A stretch of 64,000 nt of DNA from Methylobacterium sp. 17Sr1-1 (GTDB lineage: Bacteria; Pseudomonadota; Alphaproteobacteria; Rhizobiales; Beijerinckiaceae). The stretch lies in assembly GCF_003173775.1 (NCBI RefSeq), contig NZ_CP029552.1, positions 3,076,001 through 3,140,000 on the forward strand, in the 5' to 3' direction. Below the pieces are notes generated by a model. The model had not been told where the DNA came from. It did no database searches and saw only the letters and a program-made list of their open reading frames with translations. This document shows, piece after piece, positions 42,000 to 51,039 of this stretch (positions are counted from its first letter, which is position 1; every line of letters begins with the position of its first letter). A program made the translations under genes and the position numbers.

Positions 42000-43991
42000 C
42001 TAGCCGCGCGGCGGCCGGCCACCGCCGGGACGCGCGCCGCGCCCGCCGGGCTTTCCGCCACCGCCGGCGCCGCCGGAGCGGAAGCCGCCGCCGGGCTTGG
42101 CCCCGAACGGCTTACCCCCCGGCCGACCGCCGCCACCGCCGGGACGGCCCTCGCCCTTGCCGCCGAAGGACTTGCCCGCTCCGGGCTTACCGCCGAACGA
42201 CTTGGCCCCGCCCGGCTTAGCCCCGAAGGATTTGCCGCCGCCGGGCTTTCCGCCGAAGGAGCGCCCCTCGCCGCCGCCGGAGCGCCCTTCGAACGAGCGA
42301 CCGCCGCCGAAGCCGCGGCCTTCGCCGCCGCCCGAACGGCCCTCGAAGGACCGGCCACCGCCACCGGGACGGCCCTCGCCCTTGCCGCCGAAGCCGCGAT
42401 TCCCGCCGCCGAACGACCGGCCTTCACCGCCCGAACGTCCCTCGAACGAGCGACCGCCGCCAGCGGGGCCGCGGCCCTCGCCGCCGGAGCGGCCCTCGAA
42501 CGACCGGCCTTCGCCGCCACGGCCCCCGAAGCTCTTGCCCCCAACACTCTTGCCGCCGAAGCCGCGGCCCTCGGCGCCCTCCGGGCGTCCGCCGGAGCGG
42601 CCGAAGCCGCGCCCGCGGCCGCCATCCTCGGCGAGGCCGGCCTTGGCGCCGCCCCGCGAAAAACCGCCGTCGCGGTCGCGGCGCATCGGACGGTCGTCGC
42701 CGCCCGGCTCCCGGTTGGGAGCGTCGTCGCCGCGGAATCGGGTGCGGCGGTGCGGCGCCGCCTCCTCCTGCGGCTGGGCCACCAGGCGCTCGACCAGCAC
42801 CCGGCGGTCGCCGCTCGCGATGGCGCCGACGCGCTTGCGCGGCGCGTCCGCGGTGGCGGCGCGGATCTCCTGCGGGCTGTCGCCGCGCCGGTGAACCCGT
42901 CCGCGATTCGGCAGGTCGCCGGCGGCCTCGGCCTCCTGGTCGCGCCACACCGTGCGCACCGGCGCCCGGCGGCCGGCCGGCGCGGCCGGCGGCTTGCCGA
43001 ATTGCGGCCGGGCCGGGTCGCGCCCGCGGGGCGCGCCTTCCTGCGCGGCCCGGGCGGCGGCCTTCGGCGAGCCGAACGGCGCGATCGGCTCGCGCACCGG
43101 GCTCGTGAAGTCGACGCCGGCCTGCTCGGCGAGCGCGGTGCCGAGCTGGTCCTTCAGCACCCGGGTGCGGATCTCCTCCACCAGCCCAACCTCGAGCTCG
43201 CCGAGCTGGAACGGCCCGAAGGAGAGCCGGATCAGCCGGTTCACCGACAGGCCGAGATGCTCGAGGATGCGCTTGACCTCGCGGTTCTTGCCCTCGCGCA
43301 GGCCGAGCGTCAGCCAGACGTTGTCGCCCTGCGCCCGGTCGATGGTCGCCTCGACCGGGCCGTACTCCATCCCGTCGATGGTCACGCCCTTGCGCAGGCC
43401 GTCCAGCATCGCCTGGTCGACGTCGCCGAAGGCGCGCACGCGGTAGCGGCGCAGCCAGCCGGTCTCCGGATGGGCGATGACCTTGGCGAGCCCGCCGTCA
43501 TTGGTGAGGAGCAGCAGGCCCTCGGTGTTGATGTCGAGCCGGCCGATGGCCACCACCCGGGGCATGTCCTCGGGCAGCGCCTCGAACACCGTCTGGCGCC
43601 CCTCGGGGTCGCGCGCAGTGGTGACGACGCCGCGGGGCTTGTGGAACAGCCACAGCCGGGTGCGCTCGCGGGTCGGCAGCGGCTCGCCGTCGACGGTGAT
43701 GCGGTCGCTGGGTGTCACGTTCACGGCCGGCGAGTCGAGGCGCACGCCGTTCAGCGTCACGCGGCCCTCGGCGATCATCGCCTCGGCGTCGCGGCGCGAG
43801 GCCACGCCCGCCCGGGCGATCGCCTTGGCGATGCGCTCCGGCTCCGGCTCGGCCGGCGCCGCGGCCTTGGCAGCCCCCTGGGCCGTCCCACGCTTGTTGG
43901 AAGCCTGCCCCTCCGGGGAGCCCGCGGATGCCTCGTCCCGTCCGCGACGCCGCTGCGGCGCCCCGGTCTCGTCGTCGTTGATGTCGTTCAT
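42000..43991 (-). CDS. RsuA/RluB-family pseudouridine synthase with a very long Gly/Arg-rich tail
   Basis: 663 residues. An N-terminal disordered leader (~50) is followed by an S4 RNA-binding domain (RIAKAIARAGVASRRDAEAM) and the catalytic domain with GRLDINTEGLLLLTNDG (catalytic Asp153), LREGKNREVKRILEHLG and RLSFGPFQLGEL. The enzyme core ends near residue 290, the normal end of RluB. The remaining ~370 residues are basic then Gly-rich, with repeated SFEGRSGG, SFGGKPGG and EGRGFGG units and RG dipeptides. It likely makes pseudouridine in 23S rRNA (RluB-like, position 2605) by family. ATG 43991 is the first good start. The first gene of the rluB-rsmD pair, divergent from tadA. Confidence 0.93.
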   Translation of the reverse strand: MNDINDDETGAPQRRRGRDEASAGSPEGQASNKRGTAQGAAKAAAPAEPEPERIAKAIARAGVASRRDAEAMIAEGRVTLNGVRLDSPAVNVTPSDRITVDGEPLPTRERTRLWLFHKPRGVVTTARDPEGRQTVFEALPEDMPRVVAIGRLDINTEGLLLLTNDGGLAKVIAHPETGWLRRYRVRAFGDVDQAMLDGLRKGVTIDGMEYGPVEATIDRAQGDNVWLTLGLREGKNREVKRILEHLGLSVNRLIRLSFGPFQLGELEVGLVEEIRTRVLKDQLGTALAEQAGVDFTSPVREPIAPFGSPKAAARAAQEGAPRGRDPARPQFGKPPAAPAGRRAPVRTVWRDQEAEAAGDLPNRGRVHRRGDSPQEIRAATADAPRKRVGAIASGDRRVLVERLVAQPQEEAAPHRRTRFRGDDAPNREPGGDDRPMRRDRDGGFSRGGAKAGLAEDGGRGRGFGRSGGRPEGAEGRGFGGKSVGGKSFGGRGGEGRSFEGRSGGEGRGPAGGGRSFEGRSGGEGRSFGGGNRGFGGKGEGRPGGGGRSFEGRSGGGEGRGFGGGRSFEGRSGGGEGRSFGGKPGGGKSFGAKPGGAKSFGGKPGAGKSFGGKGEGRPGGGGGRPGGKPFGAKPGGGFRSGGAGGGGKPGGRGARPGGGRPPRG

Positions 43992-44035
43992 GCGCGCCTG
44001 ATACCAGACGGGGTGGGGCGACGCGAGTGGAACCG

Positions 44036-44524
44036 ATGCGCGATTTTGCAAGGGCGGCCTCGATCAAGAGCGGGGCCGCGCGTCCGGATCCCCTCGGCCT
44101 CGCCTTCGACGCGGCGCGCGCGGCGGCGGCCCGCGGCGAGGTGCCGGTGGGCGCCGTCGTGGTGCGCGACGGGATCGTGCTGTCAGTGGCAGGCAATCGC
44201 CCCCGGGCCGACCGCGACCCGACCGCCCACGCCGAGATCCTGGCGATCCGCGCCGCCTGCGCGGCGCTCGACGACGAGCGCCTGACCGGCTGCGACCTCT
44301 ACGTGACCCTCGAGCCCTGCGCGATGTGCGCTGGCGCCATCAGCTCCGCGCGCATCCGCCGGCTCTACTTCGCCGCCGCCGACCCGAAGGGCGGTGCCGT
44401 CGAGAACGGCCCGCGCTTCTTCAACCAGCCGACCTGCCACCACGCCCCGGAGGTCTATGGCGGCTTTCGCGAGAGCGAGGCCGCCGCGCTCCTGCGCGAC
44501 TTCTTTCGCGACCGGCGGCCCTGA
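44036..44524 (+). CDS. tadA: tRNA-specific adenosine deaminase
   Basis: Deaminates A34 to inosine in tRNA-Arg(ACG). It has 162 residues. Zinc and catalytic motifs are DPTAHAEILAI (His65, Glu67) and LEPCAMCAGAI (Cys95, Cys98); the C-terminus FFNQPTCHHAPEVYGG is typical of bacterial TadA. ATG 44036 is chosen; a GTG nine bases earlier is possible. It is divergent from the pseudouridine synthase across 44 bp. Confidence 0.96.
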   Translation: MRDFARAASIKSGAARPDPLGLAFDAARAAAARGEVPVGAVVVRDGIVLSVAGNRPRADRDPTAHAEILAIRAACAALDDERLTGCDLYVTLEPCAMCAGAISSARIRRLYFAAADPKGGAVENGPRFFNQPTCHHAPEVYGGFRESEAAALLRDFFRDRRP

Positions 44525-44573
44525 CGCGGCGATCGGACCCGATCGCCCCCTCGAATTCAGCCTTCTCAAATCA

Positions 44574-44591
44574 ATATAGCAGTGGCTATAT
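44574..44591 (+). promoter_or_regulatory. MntR-box-like palindrome upstream of mntH
   Basis: ATATAGC-AGTG-GCTATAT, a perfect 7-bp inverted repeat with a 4-base spacer, ends 32 bp before the mntH start codon. It matches the core ATAGCnnnnGCTAT of the enterobacterial MntR operator. Repression of mntH by manganese-loaded MntR is the natural reading; no mntR gene is in the window. Confidence 0.7.
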
Positions 44592-44623
44592 GAGCGTGGC
44601 TGGAGCGATGGAGAGCTGAGTCG

Positions 44624-45958
44624 ATGCGGGACGGATGGGCGTGGCGCGCCGGCAGCGAGGCGGCGGAGCCGAGCCTCGGGGCGATGAACGCGAGCGTGCC
44701 GGTGCGGGCCACCGGCTCCTGGCCGCGGCGGCTGCTCGCCTTCCTCGGCCCCGGCTACATGGTCTCGGTCGGCTACATGGACCCGGGCAACTGGGCCACC
44801 GACATCGCCGGCGGGGCGCAGTTCGGCTACACGCTGCTCGCCGTCATCCTGCTCTCGAACCTGATGGCGGTGGTGCTCCAGGCGCTCGCCGCGCGGCTCG
44901 GCATCGCCACCGGCCGCGACCTGGCGCAGGCCTGCCGCGACGCCTATTCGCGTCCCGTGGGCATCGCGCTCTGGCTCGCCTGCGAGGCGGCGATTATCGC
45001 CTGCGACCTCGCCGAGGTGATCGGCACCGCCATCGCCTTGAAGCTGCTGTTCGGCCTGCCGCTCATCGCCGGCGCGATCCTGACCGGCCTCGACGTCCTC
45101 TTGATCCTGCTCCTGATGCGCCGGGGCTTTCGCGCGCTCGAAGCCTTCGTGATCGCGCTCTTGACGATCATCTTCGCCTGTTTCGCGATCCAGATCGCCA
45201 TGGCGGCGCCGCCCGTGCGGGAGGTGCTCGGCGGCTTCGTGCCGTCCGCTCCAATCGTCACCGATCCGGCGGCGCTCTACCTCGCCATCGGCATCCTCGG
45301 CGCCACGGTGATGCCGCACAACCTCTACCTGCACTCCTCGATCGTGCAGACCCGCGCCTATCCGCGCGACGAGGCCGGCCGGCGCAGCGCGCTGCGCTTC
45401 GCGGTGGCGGATTCGACGATCGCGCTCACCCTTGCGCTCTTCGTCAACGCGGCGATCCTGATCATGGCGGCCAAGGTCTTCCACGGCTCCGGCCATACCG
45501 GCGTGCAGGAGATCGAGGAGGCGCACGCCCTGCTCTCGCCGCTGCTCGGCGTCGGCCTCGCCTCGACCCTGTTCGCCCTCGCGCTCCTGGCCTCCGGCCT
45601 CAATTCCACCGTCACCGCGACCCTCGCCGGCCAGATCGTGATGGAGGGGTTCCTGCGGTTGCGCCTGCCCGACTGGGCGCGCCGCCTCGTCACCCGCGGC
45701 ATCGCCATCGTGCCGGTGGTGATCGTCACCGGGCTCTACGGCGACGAGGGCACCGCCCGGTTGCTGGTGTTGAGCCAGGTCGTTCTGTCGATGCAGCTGC
45801 CCTTCGCGGTGATCCCGCTGGTCCGCTTCGTCTCCGACAAGAACAAGATGGGCGTCTTCGTCATCCCGGCCTGGCTCAAGATCCTGTCCTGGGCCATCGC
45901 CGCGGTGATCGTGATCCTGAACCTGAAGCTCCTCGCCTCGACTCTCGGGGGCGGTTGA
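44624..45958 (+). CDS. mntH: Nramp-family divalent metal (Mn2+) transporter
   Basis: A proton-coupled Mn2+/Fe2+ importer in the inner membrane, 444 residues with ~11 helices. The metal-site signature of TM1 is [20 protein letters not shown] (DPGN). TM6 reads [20 protein letters not shown] (MPHN). Both are the diagnostic Nramp motifs; the Met in MPH supports Mn/Fe selection. ATG 44624 is used; an internal ATG at 44684 would remove only a hydrophilic tail. The MntR-like palindrome upstream supports manganese control. Confidence 0.95.
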   Translation: MRDGWAWRAGSEAAEPSLGAMNASVPVRATGSWPRRLLAFLGPGYMVSVGYMDPGNWATDIAGGAQFGYTLLAVILLSNLMAVVLQALAARLGIATGRDLAQACRDAYSRPVGIALWLACEAAIIACDLAEVIGTAIALKLLFGLPLIAGAILTGLDVLLILLLMRRGFRALEAFVIALLTIIFACFAIQIAMAAPPVREVLGGFVPSAPIVTDPAALYLAIGILGATVMPHNLYLHSSIVQTRAYPRDEAGRRSALRFAVADSTIALTLALFVNAAILIMAAKVFHGSGHTGVQEIEEAHALLSPLLGVGLASTLFALALLASGLNSTVTATLAGQIVMEGFLRLRLPDWARRLVTRGIAIVPVVIVTGLYGDEGTARLLVLSQVVLSMQLPFAVIPLVRFVSDKNKMGVFVIPAWLKILSWAIAAVIVILNLKLLASTLGGG

Positions 45959-46119
45959 CGCCGGGAACGGTGAGAGTCCGGAAGCAGACGCAAGCGCAGA
46001 GGTGCGGCGCCTGCACAACATTTGGGCGAAACCGGCGGGGCGAACTGGGCGAGAACTCGGAACAACGGCGCGGATTCGGACTTTATGCACCACGTTTTTC
46101 GACTTGCGTGGACGCCACG

Positions 46120-46977
46120 ATGAAGATCCGCACCGGCTACTCGATCGCCTTCGACACGCCCGGCCCGACCCCGATGGTCCTGATGCTGAACGTGCATCCC
46201 GACCGCGCCGGCGACCTGATCACGCCCGACACCATGACCATCGACCCGCCGGTCCCCGCGCACCAGTTCGTCGATTCCTTCGGCAATCTCTGCACCCGCG
46301 TCACCGCCCCGGGCGGCCGCATCACCTTCTCGGCCGACTTCCTGGTCCAGGACAGCGGTGAGGTCGACGATTACGCGCCGGACGCGGTGCAGCATCCGGT
46401 GCAGGACCTGCCCGACGACGTGCTGCCCTTCCTCCTCGCCAGCCGCTACTGCGACACCGACAAGCTGTCGAACACCGCCTGGCAGCTGTTCGGGAATACG
46501 CCGGAGGGCTGGGCCCGGGTGCAGGCCATCGTCGACTACGTCCACAACCACATCCGCTTCGACTACCAGCGCGCCGATTCGACCCGCTCGGCCCTCGACG
46601 GCTTCAACCAGCGCGAGGGCGTCTGCCGCGACTTCGCTCACCTCGCCGTCACCTTCTGCCGCTGCATGAACATCCCGGCGCGCTACTGCACCGGCTATCT
46701 CGGCGATATCGGCGTGCCGGCGGTGCCCGATCCGATGGATTTTTCCGCCTGGTTCGAGGTGTATCTCGGCGGGCGCTGGTACACGTTCGACGCGCGCCAC
46801 AACAAGCCGCGGATCGGCCGCATCGTGATGGCGCGCGGCCGCGATGCCACCGACGTGGCGATCTCCACGAGCTTCGGCCCGGCCTGGCTCGCCAAGTTCG
46901 AGGTCCATACCGACGAGGTGGTGGGCGAGGAGCCGCAGGCGGTGCAGCCGACGGAGTGGCTGCAGGCCGCGGAGTAG
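46120..46977 (+). CDS. Transglutaminase-like (cysteine protease-fold) family protein
   Basis: A 285-residue soluble protein with the papain-like transglutaminase core: catalytic Cys in NQREGVCRDFAHLAVTFCR, His/Asp in WYTFDARHNKPRIGRIVMA. The N-terminal part (SIAFDTPGPTPMVLMLNVHP, then DSFGNLCTRV) is the beta-rich domain found in bacterial homologues. Such genes often sit with circularly permuted ATP-grasp/alpha-E genes; none is here. Protease or amide-bond-modifying activity is likely; the substrate is unknown. No signal peptide. Confidence 0.9.
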   Translation: MKIRTGYSIAFDTPGPTPMVLMLNVHPDRAGDLITPDTMTIDPPVPAHQFVDSFGNLCTRVTAPGGRITFSADFLVQDSGEVDDYAPDAVQHPVQDLPDDVLPFLLASRYCDTDKLSNTAWQLFGNTPEGWARVQAIVDYVHNHIRFDYQRADSTRSALDGFNQREGVCRDFAHLAVTFCRCMNIPARYCTGYLGDIGVPAVPDPMDFSAWFEVYLGGRWYTFDARHNKPRIGRIVMARGRDATDVAISTSFGPAWLAKFEVHTDEVVGEEPQAVQPTEWLQAAE

Positions 46978-47021
46978 GACGCCGTCCGCCGGATTCGATA
47001 TTCGATTGGTCGACGATTGAG

Positions 47022-47278
47022 CGCTTCTCCCCTCTCCAGGCGATACCGGGCTTGCCAGAGATCCTTGCCCGGTATCGCTGCAAGGTGAGGGAGAGGGGCC
47101 GGGGGGATCGAAGATCCCGCGTGAGGGTGGCTCGGCTCCCGCAATAATCCTGAACCGTGGAACTGCCAGCACCACACTCGACGCTCTACACTGAAACGGG
47201 TCACCCTGCGCGATCTCCGGTCGCCCCTGCCCCTTTCCCAAACGGGAGAGGGGATCCCGCGCCATCCTGTGTGCTGTT
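47022..47278. repeat. Repeat-rich gap with CTCTCC hairpins
   Basis: The gap 46978-47376 holds no gene. At 47028-47093 CCCCTCTCC and GAGAGGGGCC enclose a perfect 12-bp inner palindrome, GCGATACCGGGC (47040-47051) and GCCCGGTATCGC (47067-47078). A second copy at 47222-47270 has CCCCTTTCCC and GGGAGAGGGGATCCCGCGCC, matching the hairpin at 24.7 kb including its flank. Confidence 0.65.
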
Positions 47279-47376
47279 CGGCTCTTTGATTCGCCGGCAG
47301 CCCTGATGACCCGCCTACCCACCTCCCCCCGCTGTCAAGCCTGGATGCGCCGCCATTCTCCGGCTATGGCGGCGCG

Positions 47377-49038
47377 ATGCTGCTTCGTCCCTACCAGCGC
47401 GCGAGCCTCGATGCGCTCCAGGCCGATTGGGCGCGCGGTGGCCGCAACGGCCTGATCGTGCTGCCGACCGGGGCCGGCAAGAGCCTCGTCATCGCCACCC
47501 TGGTGCGCGAGACGATGGCCCGGGATCCGGGCGCGCGGATCGCCGTCGTCACCCATACCCGCGAGTTGATCGCCCAGAACCACGCCGAACTCCTCGCCCT
47601 CTGGCCGGAGGCGCCGGCCGGCATCGTCTCGGCCGGGCTCGGGCGGCGCGAGGAGACGAAGGCAATCCTGTTCTGCGGCATCCAGTCGGTGTGGAACCGG
47701 GTCGAGGCGACGGGCGGGTTCGACCTGGTGATCGTCGACGAGGCCCACCTGATTCCCCGCGATGCCGAGACCCGCTACGGCCGCTTCCTCGACGCGGTGC
47801 GGGCGCGCTCGCCCGACATGCGCCTCGTCGGCCTCACCGCCACCCCCTACCGCCTCGACAGCGGCCGCCTCGACGAGGGCCAGGGCCGCGTCTTCGATCG
47901 GCTCGTCTACGAGGCGCAGGTCGGCGACCTGATCCGTGAGGGCTACCTCGCGCTCCTGGTCTCGAAGGCCACCGCCACGATCCTCGACGTCAGCGGCGTG
48001 CCGCTGCGCGCCGGCGACTACGTGCCCGGCGCGCTGGAGGCGGCGGTGAACCGCGACGTCATCACCAAGGCGGCCGTCGCCGAGATGGTCGCCTACGGCG
48101 CCGAGCGCCGGGCCTGGCTCGCCTTCTGTGCCGGGGTGAAGCACGCCGACGCGGTGCGCGACGCGATCCGGGCGGAGGGGTTCTCCTGCGAGTCGATCTC
48201 GGGCGAGACGGGCAAGCGCGAGCGCGACCGCATCGTGCGCGACTTCCGGGCCGGGCGCCTGCGCTGCCTCACCTCGGTGGGCGTGCTGGCGACCGGCTTC
48301 AACGTGCCGGAGGTCGACCTGATCGCGCTGCTGCGCCCGACCCAGAGCACCGGCCTCTACGTCCAGCAGGTCGGCCGGGCCTTGCGCCGGGCGCCCGGCA
48401 AGACCGACGCCCTGGTCCTCGATTACGCCGGCCTCGTGCGCCGCCACGGGCCGATCGACGTGCTCTCGGCCAATGCCGTCGCCCGGGCGCGGCTCTTGGG
48501 CGAGACCGGCGCGCCCCGGGCCAAGCCCTGCCCGGGCTGCGGCGCGCTGATCGCGCTCAATGCCAGCACCTGCGAGGGCTGCTGGGTCGAGCCGGAGGAG
48601 GAGGAGGGGGACGAGGCCGAGATGCCGCACGAAGCGGTGGCCGACGACGAGACCGCAGTCCTCTCCGCCGACACCGTCGCGGTGGTGCGGGAGGCCCATG
48701 CGCGGTGGTGGCCGGTGGCCGGCTGGCGCTTCCGGCGCGAGACGCGCCACCGCGGCCCCGACGTGCTGGCGGTGGCGCTGGAGGGCGACGAGGACGCGAT
48801 GACGGTGCGCCTCGACCTCGAAGCGACCGGGTTCGCCCGCGAGAAGGCGGTGCAGTGGTGGCGCCGCCTGGGCGGCGAGATGCCCCCTCCCCTCGACATC
48901 GACGAGGCGCTGGCGCGCTGCGACGAGCTGTCCCGGCCGGAGGCGGTCCGGGTGGTGCCGACCGGCCGGCTCTCGGAGGCCGTCGATTACCGCCTCGCCG
49001 ACGGGGCGACCTGGACCGATACGCGGCGGGTGGCGTGA
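47377..49038 (+). CDS. DEAD/DEAH-box (SF2) helicase with C-terminal zinc-ribbon-like extension
   Basis: A 553-residue SF2 helicase. Motif Q/start RPYQRASLDAL; Walker A LPTGAGKS (residues 29-36); motif II VDEAHL; motif III LTATPYR; RecA2 motifs V and VI (VLATGFNVPEVD, QQVGRALRRAPGKTDALVLD). After the helicase core, CPGCGALIALNASTCEGC looks like a zinc ribbon, followed by an acidic linker and a conserved C-terminal domain (VVREAHARWWPVAGWRFRR). It matches the ResIII/SSL2-like type carried by phages and chromosomes. Its DNA-repair or nucleic-acid role is not defined by neighbours. Confidence 0.92.
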   Translation: MLLRPYQRASLDALQADWARGGRNGLIVLPTGAGKSLVIATLVRETMARDPGARIAVVTHTRELIAQNHAELLALWPEAPAGIVSAGLGRREETKAILFCGIQSVWNRVEATGGFDLVIVDEAHLIPRDAETRYGRFLDAVRARSPDMRLVGLTATPYRLDSGRLDEGQGRVFDRLVYEAQVGDLIREGYLALLVSKATATILDVSGVPLRAGDYVPGALEAAVNRDVITKAAVAEMVAYGAERRAWLAFCAGVKHADAVRDAIRAEGFSCESISGETGKRERDRIVRDFRAGRLRCLTSVGVLATGFNVPEVDLIALLRPTQSTGLYVQQVGRALRRAPGKTDALVLDYAGLVRRHGPIDVLSANAVARARLLGETGAPRAKPCPGCGALIALNASTCEGCWVEPEEEEGDEAEMPHEAVADDETAVLSADTVAVVREAHARWWPVAGWRFRRETRHRGPDVLAVALEGDEDAMTVRLDLEATGFAREKAVQWWRRLGGEMPPPLDIDEALARCDELSRPEAVRVVPTGRLSEAVDYRLADGATWTDTRRVA

Positions 49039-49042
49039 TTCG

Positions 49043-49378
49043 TCAGCCGGCCGCGATCAGCCGGGCGACCTCGGCCTCGGCGAAGGCCTTCTCGGCGGCG
49101 ACATCGGCGGAGAGCGCACGGATCGCCTCGAAATCGTCGCCCTGGCAGGCGATCTCGAGCGCGGCGCAGAGCCGCGACAGCCGGGTGAAGCCGATCAGGC
49201 CCGAGGAGGCGATCACCCCGTGCGCCGCGGCGCCGAGCGCCGCCGGCTCGCCTCGCACCGTCCAGTCGCGCAGCTGGGCCTGGAAGCGTCCGAGCAGCAC
49301 CGGCATCGCCTGGTCGCCGACCGCCTGGCGCAGGTCGGCATAGGTCGCGGCATCGAGGGAGGGGGGCGTCGTCGCCAT
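49043..49378 (-). CDS. Hpt-domain phosphotransfer protein
   Basis: A 111-residue stand-alone histidine phosphotransfer protein. The four-helix signature AAAHGVIASSGLIGFTRLSR carries the phosphorylatable His in the AHxxxxSSxxxG pattern. It would shuttle phosphate between a hybrid kinase and a response regulator; none is adjacent. ATG 49378 begins MATTPPSLDAATYADLRQ. It converges with the helicase. Confidence 0.85.
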   Translation of the reverse strand: MATTPPSLDAATYADLRQAVGDQAMPVLLGRFQAQLRDWTVRGEPAALGAAAHGVIASSGLIGFTRLSRLCAALEIACQGDDFEAIRALSADVAAEKAFAEAEVARLIAAG

Positions 49379-49527
49379 GGCGTCCGGCTCCAAATGCGCC
49401 TCGTCGCCCGGGCGCGTCGGCTCGCGGACCACGAGGCTACCATATGGGGCGGTCGCGATGCTCGACCATCGGGCCGGTCGATCCTGAAACGCGGTGCCGG
49501 GCCGGACCGAAGCCGCCATCGCGGCCC

Positions 49528-49908
49528 TCAGGCCGACCGCGCCACCGAGGTCCCGATCTCCGCCGACCGGGCGGCCTCCGCCTCGCGGGCATAGGTCCGT
49601 GCCCGCATGACCGCTTCCGACGGCAGCTGCTCGACGACGGACCCGTCCGAGCCGACGACCTGGAACACGATCTGCTTGCTGTCGGGATCGCGCCGGTAAT
49701 GGGCACGGTCGGCCTTGCCCTCGGGGGTTTCGCCGGTCGACGCGGCGGAGTCGCGCGCGATGGTCCGACGGGCGTCCGGGCTCAGGTCGAGGGTCACCGC
49801 CGGGTCGAGGGGCGGGTCGGGCTCGGGCGTGCGCGCGGGACTGGTCCGGACGACGGGCTCGATCGCGGCCGGCGGAAGCGCCGCGGCGATGGTGGTGGTC
49901 TCGATCAC
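49528..49908 (-). CDS. FlaG-like hypothetical protein
   Basis: A 126-residue protein. A Pro/Ala-rich disordered N-terminus is followed by a conserved beta-hairpin region YRRDPDSKQIVFQVVGSDG and SVVEQLPSEAVMRARTYARE. That block resembles the C-terminus of flagellar FlaG (the ...IVVQVVD..TGEVIRQIP.E pattern). The assignment is tentative. The gene sits 149 bp upstream of the Hpt gene on the same strand; flagellar or motility relevance is inference. Confidence 0.6.
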   Translation of the reverse strand: MIETTTIAAALPPAAIEPVVRTSPARTPEPDPPLDPAVTLDLSPDARRTIARDSAASTGETPEGKADRAHYRRDPDSKQIVFQVVGSDGSVVEQLPSEAVMRARTYAREAEAARSAEIGTSVARSA

Positions 49909-50127
49909 GGCGAAATCCTTTCGGGCGATCCGTTCCCGATCAGCTAGCCGTGATGGGTCCTACCTCAATCTTAACGCCGGCCGGGCCTGTCAATCTTATC
50001 TTAAGACGCCGTATCGGCGCTCTCGACAATTGTAAGAATTTTCTCTTGGCATCCGCGGCGGCGGCGCGGGTGTCCCGCGACGATGTCGGAGCCGACTTGC
50101 TTGCCTTCCACGGAGCCGACATTTTCC

Positions 50128-50270
50128 ACGTCATTCCGGGGACGGACAGCGGAGCCTGGCATCCAGAACCGCGGATGGTTCAGGATCAAGCGGAGATCGT
50201 TCCGCCTTCGTCGGAAACACCCGAGCTTCTGGATTCCGGGCCCCGCTGCGCGACCCCGGAATAGACGCGG
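50128..50270. repeat. 150-bp dispersed palindromic element, copy 4
   Basis: ACGTCATTCCGGGGACGG with CAGCGGAGCCTGGCATCCAG is mirrored by TTCTGGATTCCGGGCCCCGC and CGACCCCGGAATAG. The arms are more diverged than in copies 1-3. The remaining gap 49909-50127 and 50271-50406 shows no gene. Confidence 0.8.
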
Positions 50271-50406
50271 AGAGTGCCGATATCGGCGGGCAACTCGGAC
50301 ACGCTCTCTTGGTACCGTACACAACCTGTATCTCATCGTCGTCATGCCAAAGACGGACGATCGAAGCCTTGCTCTCGCCTTCAGCGGTCGGACTTGGCAG
50401 CCGTCC

Positions 50407-50853
50407 TCACGGCTCCCCGGCCGGCGCCGCCGGCGCTTCGCTGTCGGCTCTCGGCTCGGCGGTGGCGACGGCCTTGGTGGTGAGCAGCGGCTCGAGGCGC
50501 CGGGCCAGCTCCTGGCCGAGATGGCGGGTATATTGCCCGGTGAAGTAACGCCCGCCGGCGCCGCGGCCCTCGAGGTGGTCGCGGGCCTTGGTCATCGCAT
50601 CGACCTCGGGCCGGCACAGGAAGCCAATCACGCCGGCCGCCTCGTACCAGCGGCCGGCCCGGGCATGGGCGAGCGCCGCCGGGTTGTTGCCGATGGTCTC
50701 GGCGAAGCACTCCGTCGCAGCCTGTTCGAGGGGGCCGAGCACCGCGCGCCGGTGCTCGGCGCGGGGGCTCGGGGCCGCCACGGCCGGATGGGCCGCGGCG
50801 GCGATCTCCATCGCCGCCAGGGTGCAGATCGCGCCGTACAGCAGAACTCTCAT
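50407..50853 (-). CDS. Secreted hypothetical protein
   Basis: A 148-residue protein with a signal peptide (LLYGAICTLAAMEIAAAAHP, cleavage near VAAPS). The mature part is helical (LGPLEQAATECFAETIGNNP, HARAGRWYEAAGVIGFLCRP) with a C-terminal Ala/Pro/Glu tail. Two cysteines may bond. It is not recognised beyond being a plausible periplasmic protein. Confidence 0.7.
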   Translation of the reverse strand: MRVLLYGAICTLAAMEIAAAAHPAVAAPSPRAEHRRAVLGPLEQAATECFAETIGNNPAALAHARAGRWYEAAGVIGFLCRPEVDAMTKARDHLEGRGAGGRYFTGQYTRHLGQELARRLEPLLTTKAVATAEPRADSEAPAAPAGEP

Positions 50854-51039
50854 ATCCGGGCCTCGGCCGAATCAACCGCCACTCACCCGGCAAGCCTCGT
50901 GCCGATCATGGGCGGATCTTGGGCGAAACCCGGAGAAAATGCAGGTTTTCGGACGGGGCGGCCGCTGCCCCGAAGCTGAGCGGCAAATTTTACCCGGTGG
51001 GGGGCAGCGTCCTCTCGGTCAGCCGCGGCGCATTCCCCA

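Noticed and set aside
42100..42650. Periodic repeats suggestive of a CRISPR or minisatellite array.
   Set aside because: The periodicity is the codon pattern of the Gly/Ser/Phe/Arg tail; units differ in length, stay in frame and have no spacer/repeat structure.
41733..44285. An 850-codon plus-strand frame over rsmD and the pseudouridine synthase.
   Set aside because: Antisense to the Gly/Arg tail and core of genuine genes; low-complexity Ala/Gly translation without any motif.
49940..50134. A 64-codon minus-strand frame beginning MTWKMSAPWK.
   Set aside because: No ribosome-binding site, no protein-like composition, and it begins within the repeat copy 4; probably chance.
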